A stretch of 52,999 nt of DNA from Porticoccus sp. (GTDB taxonomy: Bacteria > Pseudomonadota > Gammaproteobacteria > Pseudomonadales > Porticoccaceae). The position numbers were made by a program, and so were the translations under genes. The stretch covers positions 1 to 52,999 of the forward strand of contig JAGPWA010000093.1 in assembly GCA_018066715.1 (NCBI GenBank), in the 5' to 3' direction. Positions 34,090 through 44,087 of this stretch are shown in pieces; position 1 is the first letter of the stretch, and every line of letters begins with the position of its first letter. The notes beneath the pieces are model-generated. The model ran no database searches. It was not told the DNA's origin and saw nothing but the letters and a program-made list of their open reading frames with translations.

Positions 34090-37035
34090 TCAGCTACTGC
34101 CTAGCAATCGCTGCCAAACCGCCAAGACCTGTTCCCGCTCAATAGCAAGCTCTGCGGTATTAACAACAACCGGCAACTGCTGCAGCTGTAGTCGATGACC
34201 AACGGAGCGATAATTTTTATAGGCTCTCGTCAGAAATTCTGCATCTTCAGATGATATAACCCCTGCCTCCTCTAAACATTCGAGGATGCGAACATTATCG
34301 CTCCAGCGGGTTAAATCAGGAATTTCATGGGACCAAGCCAAGACTGCAAATTGAACCATAAATTCGATGTCAACGATACCTCCAGCATCCTGCTTGAGGT
34401 TGAAAATCTCAGCTTCAGCTGCTTTACCGCTACCCAATTGCGCTCTCATCTTATTACGCATCTCTATGACTTCAGCGGTTAATTGTTCACGCTCTCGCAG
34501 CTGACTGAGCACTCGATGGCGGGTCTCGGCAAAAGCTTTCGACAACGCTCTGGAACCAGCAACGGGTCGTGCTCGAACCAATGCTTGGTGCTCCCAAGTC
34601 CACGCATCTTGCAGCTCGTATTTTTCAAACCCCTTAAGGGATGAAACCAGCATGCCAGAGTTTCCCGAAGGTCTCAGGCGCATATCTACCTCATAGAGAT
34701 CACCTGATGTCATCTGAGTCGTCATGATATGAATAATGCGCTGCCCTAAACGCATGAAGAACGTGGCATTGTCGATACTACGATCACCATCCGTAGACTT
34801 GTTGGGGTTGGCATCGTGGAGGAACACCAGATCAAGGTCGGAACTGTGGCCCAACTCAATCCCGCCGAGCTTGCCGTAACCCACTATTAAAAACCCGGGC
34901 TCACAACCATTATCACTACTGGGATGTCCATAACGATCGACCATCTGATCCCAAGCTATCTCTAACACATGGCTCAAGATCGCCTCCGCCAACCAGGTCA
35001 GATAATCACTGACCTTCATCAGCGGCAGTATTTCTTCTACCTCACAGGCAGCCACATGCAGGCTGTGGGAGCGCTGAAAGTAACGCAACACCTCCATTTG
35101 AGCTTCCAGGTCCTCACCTGGCACACGCAACAGCTGTTGACGAAGCTCATCTTCCAACTCCTGTCTATTCGGCAGAGAATACAGTGTCCGGCTATCGAGC
35201 AGCTCATCAAGCAATGCAGGATACCGACAAAGCTGCTCTGCAATCCAGGGGCTCGCCGCACAGAGATTAATCATGCTCTGCAGTGCAACGGGGTTTTCTT
35301 TCAGTAGCACCAGATAGGCACTCCGGCGGGCAACGGCCTCCACCAGTTTTAACACTCGCCCCAAAGCTTCAGCGGCATTATCAACTAATGCGCAGGCGGC
35401 AATTAATGCAGGCATCAAGCTATCGAGACGACCCCGGGTATCTGCCGCCATGGTCAAGACTGATCGGCTCTCCTTAAGCGTATTGATAAACCCGACAGCC
35501 TGCTCAACATCTTTATAGCCAAGCGCCTCAATCTCTTGGGACATCGCATCTTCAGCCCTGTCATCTTGCCAAATCTGGAGTGCTAACTGGTACTTCTCAC
35601 CGACATCCTCAGCAGCTTCTTCCCGGCGCTCATCGGCAACAACCGCCTCAAATAACTGGCGCACCAGCGCCCGATGACCATCAAGGGCTGAGAGAAATCC
35701 ACCCCATTCGCCAAAACCCATCAGGTATGCCAGCCGAAGTTGCTCCAGCTGACCCTCAGGCAACATCTGAGTTTGCTTATCCTGCCAACCTTGCAGAGCA
35801 TGCTCCACGTCACGCAAAAAGGTATAACTCTGGTAGAGCGCGACAGTATCGTCAGCAGGCAGCATCTCCTCAGAGCCCAGCAGTGCAAGTACATCTTTCA
35901 GTGCTGTGGTCTGAAAGCGTGTATCGCGACCCCCACGGATAAGCTGGAAGGTCTGAGCCACAAACTCCACCTCTCGAATCCCACCAGCACCGCGCTTCAC
36001 ATCCCCGGACATCCCCTTGCGCTGCACCTCACGGTTAATCAACGTCTTCATGTTTCTCAACGATTCGATGGCACTAAAATCGATATATTTTCGATAGGTG
36101 AATGGCCGCAACATAGCCATTAACTCGGCGCCTGCCTGATGATCACCTGCCACTACCCGGGCTTTGATCATGGCGTAACGCTCCCAATCCCGACCCTGTG
36201 TCTGGTAGTACTCCTCCATGGCATCAAAATTCAGTACCAGCGCACCACTCTGACCGTAGGGGCGCAACCTCATGTCGACCCGAAACACAAACCCATCAGC
36301 CGTGCGAACATCAAGGGCCTTAATCAACTTCTGCCCCAACCGAATGAAGAACTCCTGATTGCTGAGGCTACGGCGTCCATCCCGAGTCTCACCACTCTCA
36401 GGGTAAGCAAAAATCAAATCAATATCGGAGGAGACATTGAGCTCCCAAGCACCCATTTTCCCCATACCTAACACAACCATGTGTTGAGGCTCGCCCAGAG
36501 AATTTACTGGTGTACCCAAAGCCTCACAGGCCTGGGGATAGAGAAAATTCAGAGAACATTCCAGACAAGCTTCCGCAAGCTGAGTCATGTCTGCCGTTGT
36601 TTCTTCAAGATGAGCTATGCGGGTAAAATCTCGCCAGACGATGCGCACCATTTCTCGATTGCGAAATCGACGAAGCTGCTGCGCCAGGCCTTCCTCTGTA
36701 TCAACTTCCACAAGAATAGCTGTCAGCCGATCTTGCATCACCTCAGAGCTATAACTTGTGGCCAAGTCGCCAGATTCCACCAACGCCCTAAACATTTCAG
36801 CATTGGTACTACAGGACGAGGCCACAAACTCACTGCAACTCCACACCAGCGCCAGCTGATCGGCAAAGGTGTTACCGCTTTCAGCACGCGTGCTCAGCGC
36901 ATGATCCAACCACTCAATCAGATCGGGGGACGCACAGTGATTGAAATGCGCCCGATGCAAGAGCCACTGCTCTTTCAGCGCGGGAGGTAATGGTTGTCGG
37001 TTCACTGGTTGCTGATTCACGGGCTGTCGATTCAC
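34090..37035 (-). CDS. glnE: Bifunctional glutamine synthetase adenylyltransferase/deadenylase
   Basis: 981 residues (E. coli 946). Two nucleotidyltransferase domains: the N-terminal deadenylase with VVLGMGKMGAWELNVSSDID, and the C-terminal adenylylase with LIVGYGKLGGIELGHSSDLD. Each is followed by a GlnD PII-uridylyltransferase-type helical segment (GAGGIREVEFVAQTFQLIRG; DAGGIVDIEFMVQFAVLAW). It adjusts glutamine synthetase activity to nitrogen status with PII. The start is GTG at 37035 after TAGGA; the first three 5-codon units (VNRQP-like) are a 15-bp tandem repeat each beginning GTG, so alternative starts are possible. Confidence 0.97.
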   Translation of the reverse strand: MNRQPVNQQPVNRQPLPPALKEQWLLHRAHFNHCASPDLIEWLDHALSTRAESGNTFADQLALVWSCSEFVASSCSTNAEMFRALVESGDLATSYSSEVMQDRLTAILVEVDTEEGLAQQLRRFRNREMVRIVWRDFTRIAHLEETTADMTQLAEACLECSLNFLYPQACEALGTPVNSLGEPQHMVVLGMGKMGAWELNVSSDIDLIFAYPESGETRDGRRSLSNQEFFIRLGQKLIKALDVRTADGFVFRVDMRLRPYGQSGALVLNFDAMEEYYQTQGRDWERYAMIKARVVAGDHQAGAELMAMLRPFTYRKYIDFSAIESLRNMKTLINREVQRKGMSGDVKRGAGGIREVEFVAQTFQLIRGGRDTRFQTTALKDVLALLGSEEMLPADDTVALYQSYTFLRDVEHALQGWQDKQTQMLPEGQLEQLRLAYLMGFGEWGGFLSALDGHRALVRQLFEAVVADERREEAAEDVGEKYQLALQIWQDDRAEDAMSQEIEALGYKDVEQAVGFINTLKESRSVLTMAADTRGRLDSLMPALIAACALVDNAAEALGRVLKLVEAVARRSAYLVLLKENPVALQSMINLCAASPWIAEQLCRYPALLDELLDSRTLYSLPNRQELEDELRQQLLRVPGEDLEAQMEVLRYFQRSHSLHVAACEVEEILPLMKVSDYLTWLAEAILSHVLEIAWDQMVDRYGHPSSDNGCEPGFLIVGYGKLGGIELGHSSDLDLVFLHDANPNKSTDGDRSIDNATFFMRLGQRIIHIMTTQMTSGDLYEVDMRLRPSGNSGMLVSSLKGFEKYELQDAWTWEHQALVRARPVAGSRALSKAFAETRHRVLSQLREREQLTAEVIEMRNKMRAQLGSGKAAEAEIFNLKQDAGGIVDIEFMVQFAVLAWSHEIPDLTRWSDNVRILECLEEAGVISSEDAEFLTRAYKNYRSVGHRLQLQQLPVVVNTAELAIEREQVLAVWQRLLGSS
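36991..37035. repeat. Three tandem 15-bp repeats at the glnE start
   Basis: Minus-strand consensus GTGAAYCRRCARCCM, translated V-N-R/Q-Q-P. The first unit holds the predicted GTG start codon. Confidence 0.9.
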
Positions 37036-37097
37036 GGGAACATCCTAGTCGTCGAAAGGCTGGCTCTGGGGCCCCTAATATTTATATTCCTGACTAT

Positions 37098-38873
37098 TTA
37101 TTTCCCTGTCTCAGGCGCGACTCTCATCACCTCTTCTACCGAAGTTAAGCCCGCGCCCACCTTCTGCGCCCCACTGAGACGAAGGGTTCGCATCCCCTCT
37201 TTCATGGCCTGGATACGAAGCGCTGAAATATCAGCATCGGCACTAATCAACGGTCTGACAGACTCATTAATAGGCAATATTTCATAGAGCCCCTGCCTAC
37301 CCAGATAACCCGTATTCCGGCATTCCAAACAACCGACCGGCCGATATAACTTTTCAGGTGATTTAACCTTCCACGGCCGCACCAGAGAATCCCAAGCACC
37401 TTTTTCTGTGGGCACGGCCTCCTTGCAGTGGGGACACAGTGTGCGCACTAATCGTTGAGCCATCACGCCATTGAGAGTCACCTTGATTAGGTGGGCGGGA
37501 ACACCGAGGTCAAGCAACCGGGTTATCGCCGAAGGTGCATCGTTAGTGTGCAGAGAGGACAACACCAAGTGCCCGGTAAGTGCCGCCTGGATGGCCATTT
37601 CGGCCGTCTCAAGATCACGAATCTCACCCACCATAATAATATCTGGGTCTTGACGCATCAGAGTACGAATGCCAGCAGCAAAGTCAAAATCAATTTTTGG
37701 CTGCACCTGACTCTGATTAAAACTGGGCTCCACCATCTCAATGGGGTCTTCAACGGTGCTGACATTAACGTCTTCCGTCGCAAGCCGTTTGAGAGTGGAA
37801 TAGAGCGTTGTGGTTTTACCTGAACCCGTAGGACCGGTGACCAGAACAATGCCGTGAGGACGACTAGTCATTTCCTCCCAGTGCTTCAGATCATCACCAC
37901 TCAGACCCAAATCAGTAAAACTGCGTAGCAACACATCAGGGTCAAAAATACGCATCACCAATTTTTCACCAAAAGCTGTAGGTAGCGTAGAGAGTCGCAA
38001 TTCCACCTCATTGCCCTCTGGGGTGACCGTTTTCACCCGGCCATCCTGTGGCCTGCGCTTTTCAGCCACATTCATGCGACCGAGAATTTTTAGGCGGCTA
38101 GTCACCGCAGTCATCACCTGATCGGGCAGCTCATAAACCTGATGCAACACCCCATCAATACGAAAGCGAATTTTTCCTTTCTCCCGCCGCGGCTCGAGAT
38201 GAATATCACTGGCTCGTTGATCAAAGGCATACTGCAACAACCAGTCCACAATATTAATAATATGCTGATCTTGGGCATCCGGGTCTTTCAGAGAGCCTAT
38301 CTGTAAAAGCTGCTCAAAGTTGGAGACTCCCGCCCGACTGTCACCTGTCTGCCCCTTTGCACCAAAGACAGACTTGGCCAATGAATAAAACTCAACCGTG
38401 TATTTGGCCACATCCAGAGGATTCGCTATGACCCGTCGTATTGGCTTACGAGTCGTCTGCTTTAGATCGGCAATCCAGGACGTCATGAATGGCTGAGTGG
38501 TCGCAATCACCAACTCATCACCCTCGGCATCTATACAGAGAATATTATGGCGGCGGGCAAACTGGAACGACATCACATCGGTCACGGCCGTTACATTAAT
38601 ACTCAGCGGATCAATATGGGCCACCTCAAGACCTGCCTTATCCGCCAACCATGCGGTCAACGCCTCAAGTGTGAGCTGCTTGCCCGGTTCAAGGAGGTTT
38701 TGGGGATGCTGCCCGGCAATGTAGGCAAATGGGTGTAGTAATGCCTGCTCCCTGTTTCGCTGGGTACCGGCAATACCATTGGCTTCCATGCGATCCAGCA
38801 GACCACCTGCTACAAGATCATTGAGCACATTGCTCAAATCCAGTTGACGCTCTACTACCACTTCCCCTGACAT
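37098..38873 (-). CDS. GspE/PilB-type secretion ATPase
   Basis: About 591 residues from the ATG at 38873 (MSGEVVVERQ), preceded by GGTGG; a GTG lies three codons upstream. An N-terminal MshEN-like domain (residues ~60-160) is followed by the ATPase core: RASDIHLEPRREKGKIRFRI, Walker A VTGPTGSGKTTTLYS, Asp box VSTVEDPIEM, Walker B MRQDPDIIMVGEIRDLETAE, His box GHLVLSSLHTNDA. The zinc tetracysteine is LCPHCKEAVP...VGCLECRNTGYLGR. It powers type II secretion or type IV pilus assembly, but no other gsp/pil gene is nearby, so the partner machine is unknown. It lies upstream of glnE on the same strand. Confidence 0.92.
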   Translation of the reverse strand: MSGEVVVERQLDLSNVLNDLVAGGLLDRMEANGIAGTQRNREQALLHPFAYIAGQHPQNLLEPGKQLTLEALTAWLADKAGLEVAHIDPLSINVTAVTDVMSFQFARRHNILCIDAEGDELVIATTQPFMTSWIADLKQTTRKPIRRVIANPLDVAKYTVEFYSLAKSVFGAKGQTGDSRAGVSNFEQLLQIGSLKDPDAQDQHIINIVDWLLQYAFDQRASDIHLEPRREKGKIRFRIDGVLHQVYELPDQVMTAVTSRLKILGRMNVAEKRRPQDGRVKTVTPEGNEVELRLSTLPTAFGEKLVMRIFDPDVLLRSFTDLGLSGDDLKHWEEMTSRPHGIVLVTGPTGSGKTTTLYSTLKRLATEDVNVSTVEDPIEMVEPSFNQSQVQPKIDFDFAAGIRTLMRQDPDIIMVGEIRDLETAEMAIQAALTGHLVLSSLHTNDAPSAITRLLDLGVPAHLIKVTLNGVMAQRLVRTLCPHCKEAVPTEKGAWDSLVRPWKVKSPEKLYRPVGCLECRNTGYLGRQGLYEILPINESVRPLISADADISALRIQAMKEGMRTLRLSGAQKVGAGLTSVEEVMRVAPETGK

Positions 38874-39119
38874 AACCACCACCCAGTATGATTAATGGAC
38901 TATCTGTTTATATCTGTACCCAATGGATTGTAGCGACAATGGCCAGCCAACATCTACACCTTATATTTTCCACAAACCAGCGGCACGTATTAGCATTCAC
39001 ATCAAATCATTGAAATAACATCTGGTCGCTTTCTCCGACAAACGGCCTTTTCCTACACAAAATATGTACTAGCTTTAGTGTGTGAGGTCTAAATTTGGGC
39101 CCATACGGAGGGTGTTGGT

Positions 39120-39356
39120 ATGTCGACCAGGCTGGGTGAAAAAGAATGCGTTCATTTTCGATCTGAGCGTTTCGAGTGCGTAAATGGTAGATGGTTTGTT
39201 GAGATCCGAGAGGAAGAAAAGCCTATGGGTCCATTTGAAACCAAAGAACGAGCCCAGCAAGCCGCTAATGCGTATGCCAAAGATATTCTTGAAGGCCGGT
39301 CACCTGTTGGCTCTTTGTCAGATCAATATCTTTTCAAGGCCTTTTCGCCAAAATAG
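39120..39356 (+). CDS. Small conserved protein (DUF6316-like)
   Basis: 78 residues, soluble. The core RSERFECVNGRWFVEIREEE then MGPFETKERAQQAANAYAKD resembles a small gammaproteobacterial family I recall as DUF6316 (FRS-ERF-x-CVNG-x-WFF-x-TRE-x-GPF). Function unknown. A strong GGAGG is placed 9 nt before the ATG. It stands alone, divergent from the secretion ATPase and upstream of argE. Confidence 0.75.
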   Translation: MSTRLGEKECVHFRSERFECVNGRWFVEIREEEKPMGPFETKERAQQAANAYAKDILEGRSPVGSLSDQYLFKAFSPK

Positions 39357-39522
39357 CCTAAAACTGAACCCCAACACCCTCACACGAGAGCGACTAACTG
39401 AGAGTAATCCAGCAGAGTCGTCTCTATAAAGGGGATATCGCCTGCCGCTGACGGCCTTATTATTTCCACCAACATTTTTTCTTCCAATTGCATTTTTACC
39501 CACGCACCGTACACTCAAAAAT

Positions 39523-40650
39523 ATGCAATTTCTCCCTATGCTCCAAAGGCTCATCGCCAGCAACTCTATTAGCAGTGTTAACCCGACACTGGACCAAGGC
39601 AATCGTGAGGTGATTGAGCTTCTCGCTGGCTGGCTCAATGACTTGGGGTTCACCACTGAAATCATGCCCCTTGCCGACCCACGAAAAGCCAACCTGATCG
39701 CCACCCTAGGAACCGGCCCCGGTGGACTGGTGCTGGCAGGGCATACCGACACAGTTCCTTGTGATGAAATACTATGGAACAACAATCCGTTTGAGTTAAT
39801 TGAGAAAGATCAGCGCCTCTACGGGTTAGGCACCTGCGATATGAAAGGGTTTTTTCCCTTAGCCATCGAGGCCGCCAAGACATTTCTTAACCAACCACTG
39901 CAACAACCGCTCATTATTCTCGCCACCGCAGATGAAGAATCTTCGATGATGGGTGCTCAGGCTCTGGCAGAGGCAGGAAAGCCCAAGGCACGCTATGCAT
40001 TAATCGGCGAACCCACCGGCATGAAACCCATCAATATGCATAAGGGGATTATGGTCGAGAAACTCGTTATTGAAGGACGATCCGGCCACTCCAGCGACCC
40101 CTCTCTGGGCGTGAATGCCATGGAGACCATGCACAAAGTGCTGGGTGAATTACTGACACTCCGCAATGAGCTGAGAGATAACCATCACAACCCGTTATTC
40201 AGGGTTGATTACCCCACCATGAATCTGGGCTGTATCCATGGAGGAAACAACCCGAACCGGATTTGTGGCCAGTGTGAGCTGGACTTTGAAATCCGCCCGC
40301 TGCCCGGGATGGATATGAATGTACTACAAAAGACTATCCGGGAACGTATTCTGCCCTTCGAACAACAGGATCAGGTGTCTATTTCCATTAATCACTGCCA
40401 TGTCCCCGCCTATTCCGCAGACCCAGACTCAGCCATGGTCGCGCTCTGTGAGTCACTGACGAATCACACCAGTGAATCGGTGTCCTTTGCCACGGAGGCC
40501 CCGTATCTGCAACAGCTAGGTATGGATGTGGTCGTACTTGGCCCCGGCAACATTGACCAGGCACATCAACCGGATGAATATTTGGCACTTGATCGTATTC
40601 GGCCAACCATTGATTTTTTAACTCAACTTATTGGCCGCTGTTGTTTATAA
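39523..40650 (+). CDS. argE: Acetylornithine deacetylase
   Basis: 375 residues (E. coli 383), M20 metallopeptidase family. Zinc ligands are in order: LVLAGHTDTVP (His74, Asp76), LGTCDMKGF (Asp106), ATADEESSMMG (Glu138, Glu139) and LIGEPTGMKPI. The dimerisation domain carries VIEGRSGHSSDPSLGVNAME. It releases ornithine from N-acetylornithine, so this organism uses the linear arginine route. argA follows after 30 bp in the same direction. Confidence 0.95.
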   Translation: MQFLPMLQRLIASNSISSVNPTLDQGNREVIELLAGWLNDLGFTTEIMPLADPRKANLIATLGTGPGGLVLAGHTDTVPCDEILWNNNPFELIEKDQRLYGLGTCDMKGFFPLAIEAAKTFLNQPLQQPLIILATADEESSMMGAQALAEAGKPKARYALIGEPTGMKPINMHKGIMVEKLVIEGRSGHSSDPSLGVNAMETMHKVLGELLTLRNELRDNHHNPLFRVDYPTMNLGCIHGGNNPNRICGQCELDFEIRPLPGMDMNVLQKTIRERILPFEQQDQVSISINHCHVPAYSADPDSAMVALCESLTNHTSESVSFATEAPYLQQLGMDVVVLGPGNIDQAHQPDEYLALDRIRPTIDFLTQLIGRCCL

Positions 40651-40680
40651 TGTTTTTCTAATAAAAATCAGGTACATACT

Positions 40681-41985
40681 GTGACTGACTACGTAAAGTT
40701 CCTTCGTGAGACATCCCCCTACATCAATACACACCGGGGAAAAACTTTTGTCCTTGCCCTCAGTGGCGAGGCGATTGCTCATGCCAACTTCACTAACATT
40801 GTTCACGATATTGCCTTGCTACACAGCTTGGGCATTAAGCTGATTCTAGTTCACGGTGCCCGTCAACAAATCGATGAGCGGCTGAAAAACTGCGCCATCA
40901 CCGCGCAATTCGACCAAAACACCCGGATCACTGATAGCGCCACGATGGCTTGCGTGAAAGATGCCGTGGGCAGCACCCGAATCAATATCGAAGCACAACT
41001 TTCAACCGGTGCCGCGAATTCACCCATGCACGGCGCCCGCATTCAGGTGGTGGGCGGCAATCTGATCACAGCAAAACCGCTGGGCGTCAGAGAGGGCATC
41101 GACTTTCACCACACCGGCGAAGTCCGCCGCATCGACCAAAAAAGTCTTCATCGGCAACTGGAAGATGGCGCGATTGTACTGCTCTCGCCCATTGGCTATT
41201 CGCCCACGGGCGAAGCATTCAACCTGAACTATGAAGACATCGCCACTCAGGCCGCGGTTAGCATGGGCGCTGAAAAGCTGATTATGTTCAGCGCCAGCGA
41301 AGGTATTTCTGATAATGCAGGGAATCTATTAAAAATGATTTCTCTGAACGAAGTACCCCGTTGTCTCGATGAACTCGTCAGCAATCTTGCACTACAACAC
41401 GCACTGATGGCTTGCTATCAAGCCTGTGAGAATGGTGTAGCTCGAGGCCATATTATCAGCTATGCCGACAATGGCGCACTTCTGACAGAACTCTTTTCTC
41501 GAGACGGAAGGGGGACGCTGGTCTTGAAGAATGGCAAGGAAATAATGCGGCAGGCAACCATCGATGATGTGGGCGGCTTGCTGGAACTGCTTGAACCACT
41601 GGAAGAAGACGGTGTACTGGTCAAACGCTCTCGGGAGCTATTGGAAACCGAGATTTATCGGTTCTCTGTCATGCTGCATGCCGAAGGTATGCTGGTGGGC
41701 TGTGCCGCACTTTATCCGTTCAATGGCGATAACGCCGCAGAATTAGCCTGTGTAGTCACGCACCCGGATTTTCTTAATCAGGGTTTTGCCAGCCGCTTGC
41801 TCGAACACATTGAATTTCAGGCGGCTCAGCAGGGTATCAAACAATTATTTGTACTGACGGTACAAGCGGGCCACTGGTTCAAAGAAAAAGGCTTTGTCGA
41901 CGCCACCTTGGATGACTTGCCAGAAGAGCGTCAACCGCTCTACAACCTTCAAAGAAATTCGCAGATTTACTGCAAGAATCTTTAA
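40681..41985 (+). CDS. argA: Amino-acid N-acetyltransferase (N-acetylglutamate synthase)
   Basis: 434 residues (E. coli 443). The N-terminal amino-acid kinase domain (VLALSGEAIAHANFTNIVHD, IKLILVHGARQQIDERL, MHGARIQVVGGNLITAKPLG) senses arginine. A C-terminal GNAT domain (from ~295) has AELACVVTHPDFLNQGFASR, LLEHIEFQAAQQG and LFVLTVQAGHWFKEKGF. It catalyses the first step of arginine synthesis. GTG start. The argE-argA order together with a GspE-type gene nearby recalls Pseudomonas. Confidence 0.96.
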   Translation: MTDYVKFLRETSPYINTHRGKTFVLALSGEAIAHANFTNIVHDIALLHSLGIKLILVHGARQQIDERLKNCAITAQFDQNTRITDSATMACVKDAVGSTRINIEAQLSTGAANSPMHGARIQVVGGNLITAKPLGVREGIDFHHTGEVRRIDQKSLHRQLEDGAIVLLSPIGYSPTGEAFNLNYEDIATQAAVSMGAEKLIMFSASEGISDNAGNLLKMISLNEVPRCLDELVSNLALQHALMACYQACENGVARGHIISYADNGALLTELFSRDGRGTLVLKNGKEIMRQATIDDVGGLLELLEPLEEDGVLVKRSRELLETEIYRFSVMLHAEGMLVGCAALYPFNGDNAAELACVVTHPDFLNQGFASRLLEHIEFQAAQQGIKQLFVLTVQAGHWFKEKGFVDATLDDLPEERQPLYNLQRNSQIYCKNL

Positions 41986-42071
41986 TAGCCGCTAATCATC
42001 TGAACCGCAGTTTGGTATCCTTACGCCCTAACTTGCTCACTATTAGCCACACTGACTGAAAGGTTTTAGCC

Positions 42072-43919
42072 ATGCCCGTATATCGCTCACACACCACCAC
42101 CAAAGGTAGAAACATGGCGGGGGCGCGCGCCCTGTGGCGAGCCACGGGCATGAAAGATGATGATTTCAACAAACCCATTATCGCTATCGCTAACTCGTTT
42201 ACCCAATTTGTTCCCGGCCATGTACACCTAAAAGACATGGGTCAGCTCGTAGCGGCAGAAATTGCCAAGGCTGGCGGTGTGGGCAAAGAGTTCAACACCA
42301 TCGCTGTGGATGATGGCATCGCCATGGGCCATGACGGCATGCTCTACTCACTGCCTTCCCGCGACATTATTGCGGATTCGGTGGAATATATGGTCAATGC
42401 ACACTGCGCTGATGCCTTGGTCTGTATTTCCAACTGCGACAAAATCACCCCCGGCATGTTGATGGCCGCGTTACGGCTGAACATCCCCGCCATTTTTGTT
42501 TCTGGTGGCCCGATGGAAGCGGGAAAAACCAAACTATCCGAACACAAGCTGGACTTGGTCGATGCCATGGTCATTGCTGCTGACCCTTCAGTCTCCGATG
42601 AAATGGCAGAGGAATACGAGCGTTCGGCCTGCCCCACCTGTGGTTCCTGTTCAGGCATGTTTACCGCCAACTCCATGAACTGCCTTACCGAGGCCTTAGG
42701 GCTGTCACTGCCCGGCAACGGCACCACGCTGGCTACCCATGCCGATCGACGCATGCTGTTTGAAGACGCCGGCCACTTAATTGTGAAAATGAGCAAGCAG
42801 TATTACGAAGAAGACGACCTCTCTGTATTGCCCCGCTCCATTGCCAGCTTTAATTCTTTTGAAAACGCCATGACCATGGATATCGCCATGGGCGGTTCCA
42901 CCAACACCATTCTTCACCTGCTGGCCGCAGCTCAGGAAGCAGATGTTGACTTCACCATGGCGGATATCGATCGACTGTCTCGCAAAGTGCCTCAGCTGTG
43001 CAAGGTGGCCCCCAACACCCCTGAATACCATGTTGAAGATGTTCACCGTGCCGGCGGTGTTTTCGGTATTCTCGGCGAACTGGATAGAGCCGGGTTACTC
43101 CATACCGATGGCTCTACCGTGCATATGCCGACACTGGCTGAAGCATTGGATCGCTGGGATATTATGCGCCCAGTGAATAAAGACATTGATGAGGCGACCG
43201 CCAAATTCTTTAAAGCAGGCCCAGCAGGAATCCCTACACAACAAGCCTTTAGCCAAGATACTCGCTGGAATTCACTGGATGCCGATAGAGCCAATGGCTG
43301 TATTCGCAGCTTAGAAAATGCCTACAGCCTGGAAGGTGGACTCGCCGTGCTTTATGGCAACATCGCCTTAGACGGCTGCGTGGTCAAAACCTCCGGTGTT
43401 GATGAATCTATTCACAAGTTCTCCGGCCCCGCTTATATCTGCGAAAGCCAAGATCAAGCCGTCGATGACATTATTAATGATCGAGTCAAAGAAGGTGATG
43501 TGGTGATTATCCGCTACGAAGGCCCACGCGGCGGCCCCGGCATGCAGGAAATGCTCTACCCCACTAGCTACATAAAATCTAAAGGTCTCGGTAAAGCTTG
43601 CGCACTGATTACCGATGGTCGCTTCTCGGGAGGGACTTCCGGTTTATCCATTGGCCATGTTTCACCCGAAGCTGCAGCTGGCGGTGCCATTGGTTTAATC
43701 GAGCAAGGCGATACTATTGAAATCGATATTTCGGAACGGTCCATTAACGTGGCTATTTCTAATGACGTCATGGAGAGTCGCCGGGAAGCTCGTGACAAGA
43801 AAGGCTGGCAGCCCGAAGAGAAACGTCCTCGCCAAATTTCAGCGGCACTAAAAGCTTACGCCTTGCTGACGACAAGTGCAGATAAAGGTGCGGTTAGGGA
43901 TTTGGATCAATTGAAATAA
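42072..43919 (+). CDS. ilvD: Dihydroxy-acid dehydratase
   Basis: 615 residues (E. coli 616). The iron-sulfur ligands and signatures are complete: [40 protein letters not shown], and the C-terminal [20 protein letters not shown] and [20 protein letters not shown]. It converts dihydroxy-acids to 2-keto acids for valine and isoleucine. Spacing from argA is 86 bp with no gene. Transcription ends at a strong hairpin at 43961-43994. Confidence 0.98.
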   Translation: MPVYRSHTTTKGRNMAGARALWRATGMKDDDFNKPIIAIANSFTQFVPGHVHLKDMGQLVAAEIAKAGGVGKEFNTIAVDDGIAMGHDGMLYSLPSRDIIADSVEYMVNAHCADALVCISNCDKITPGMLMAALRLNIPAIFVSGGPMEAGKTKLSEHKLDLVDAMVIAADPSVSDEMAEEYERSACPTCGSCSGMFTANSMNCLTEALGLSLPGNGTTLATHADRRMLFEDAGHLIVKMSKQYYEEDDLSVLPRSIASFNSFENAMTMDIAMGGSTNTILHLLAAAQEADVDFTMADIDRLSRKVPQLCKVAPNTPEYHVEDVHRAGGVFGILGELDRAGLLHTDGSTVHMPTLAEALDRWDIMRPVNKDIDEATAKFFKAGPAGIPTQQAFSQDTRWNSLDADRANGCIRSLENAYSLEGGLAVLYGNIALDGCVVKTSGVDESIHKFSGPAYICESQDQAVDDIINDRVKEGDVVIIRYEGPRGGPGMQEMLYPTSYIKSKGLGKACALITDGRFSGGTSGLSIGHVSPEAAAGGAIGLIEQGDTIEIDISERSINVAISNDVMESRREARDKKGWQPEEKRPRQISAALKAYALLTTSADKGAVRDLDQLK

Positions 43920-43960
43920 AGCTAATACCTACTGACTGACAAACCTCTCTCCATTAAACA

Positions 43961-43994
43961 AAAAACCCCGACAGAATCATCTGTCGGGGTTTTT
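43961..43994 (+). terminator. Rho-independent terminator after ilvD
   Basis: A perfect 15-bp stem with loop ATCA: GACAGA/TCTGTC on top of CCCC/GGGG and A5/T5. It lies 41 bp past the ilvD stop and is active both ways in principle, so it also insulates the AbiE cassette. Confidence 0.95.
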
Positions 43995-44073
43995 ATTCAA
44001 AAGAATTCGTTACATTTACATTCTTGTCTAATAGATTTTATCATCCAATATCTGCTCATAAAATAATCGTTAC

Positions 44074-44087
44074 GACCCCTTTAATTT
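44074..44087. repeat. Left 14-bp inverted repeat bordering the AbiE cassette
   Basis: GACCCCTTTAATTT, exact reverse complement of 46386-46399. It contains the toxin stop codon (44081-44083). Confidence 0.75.
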
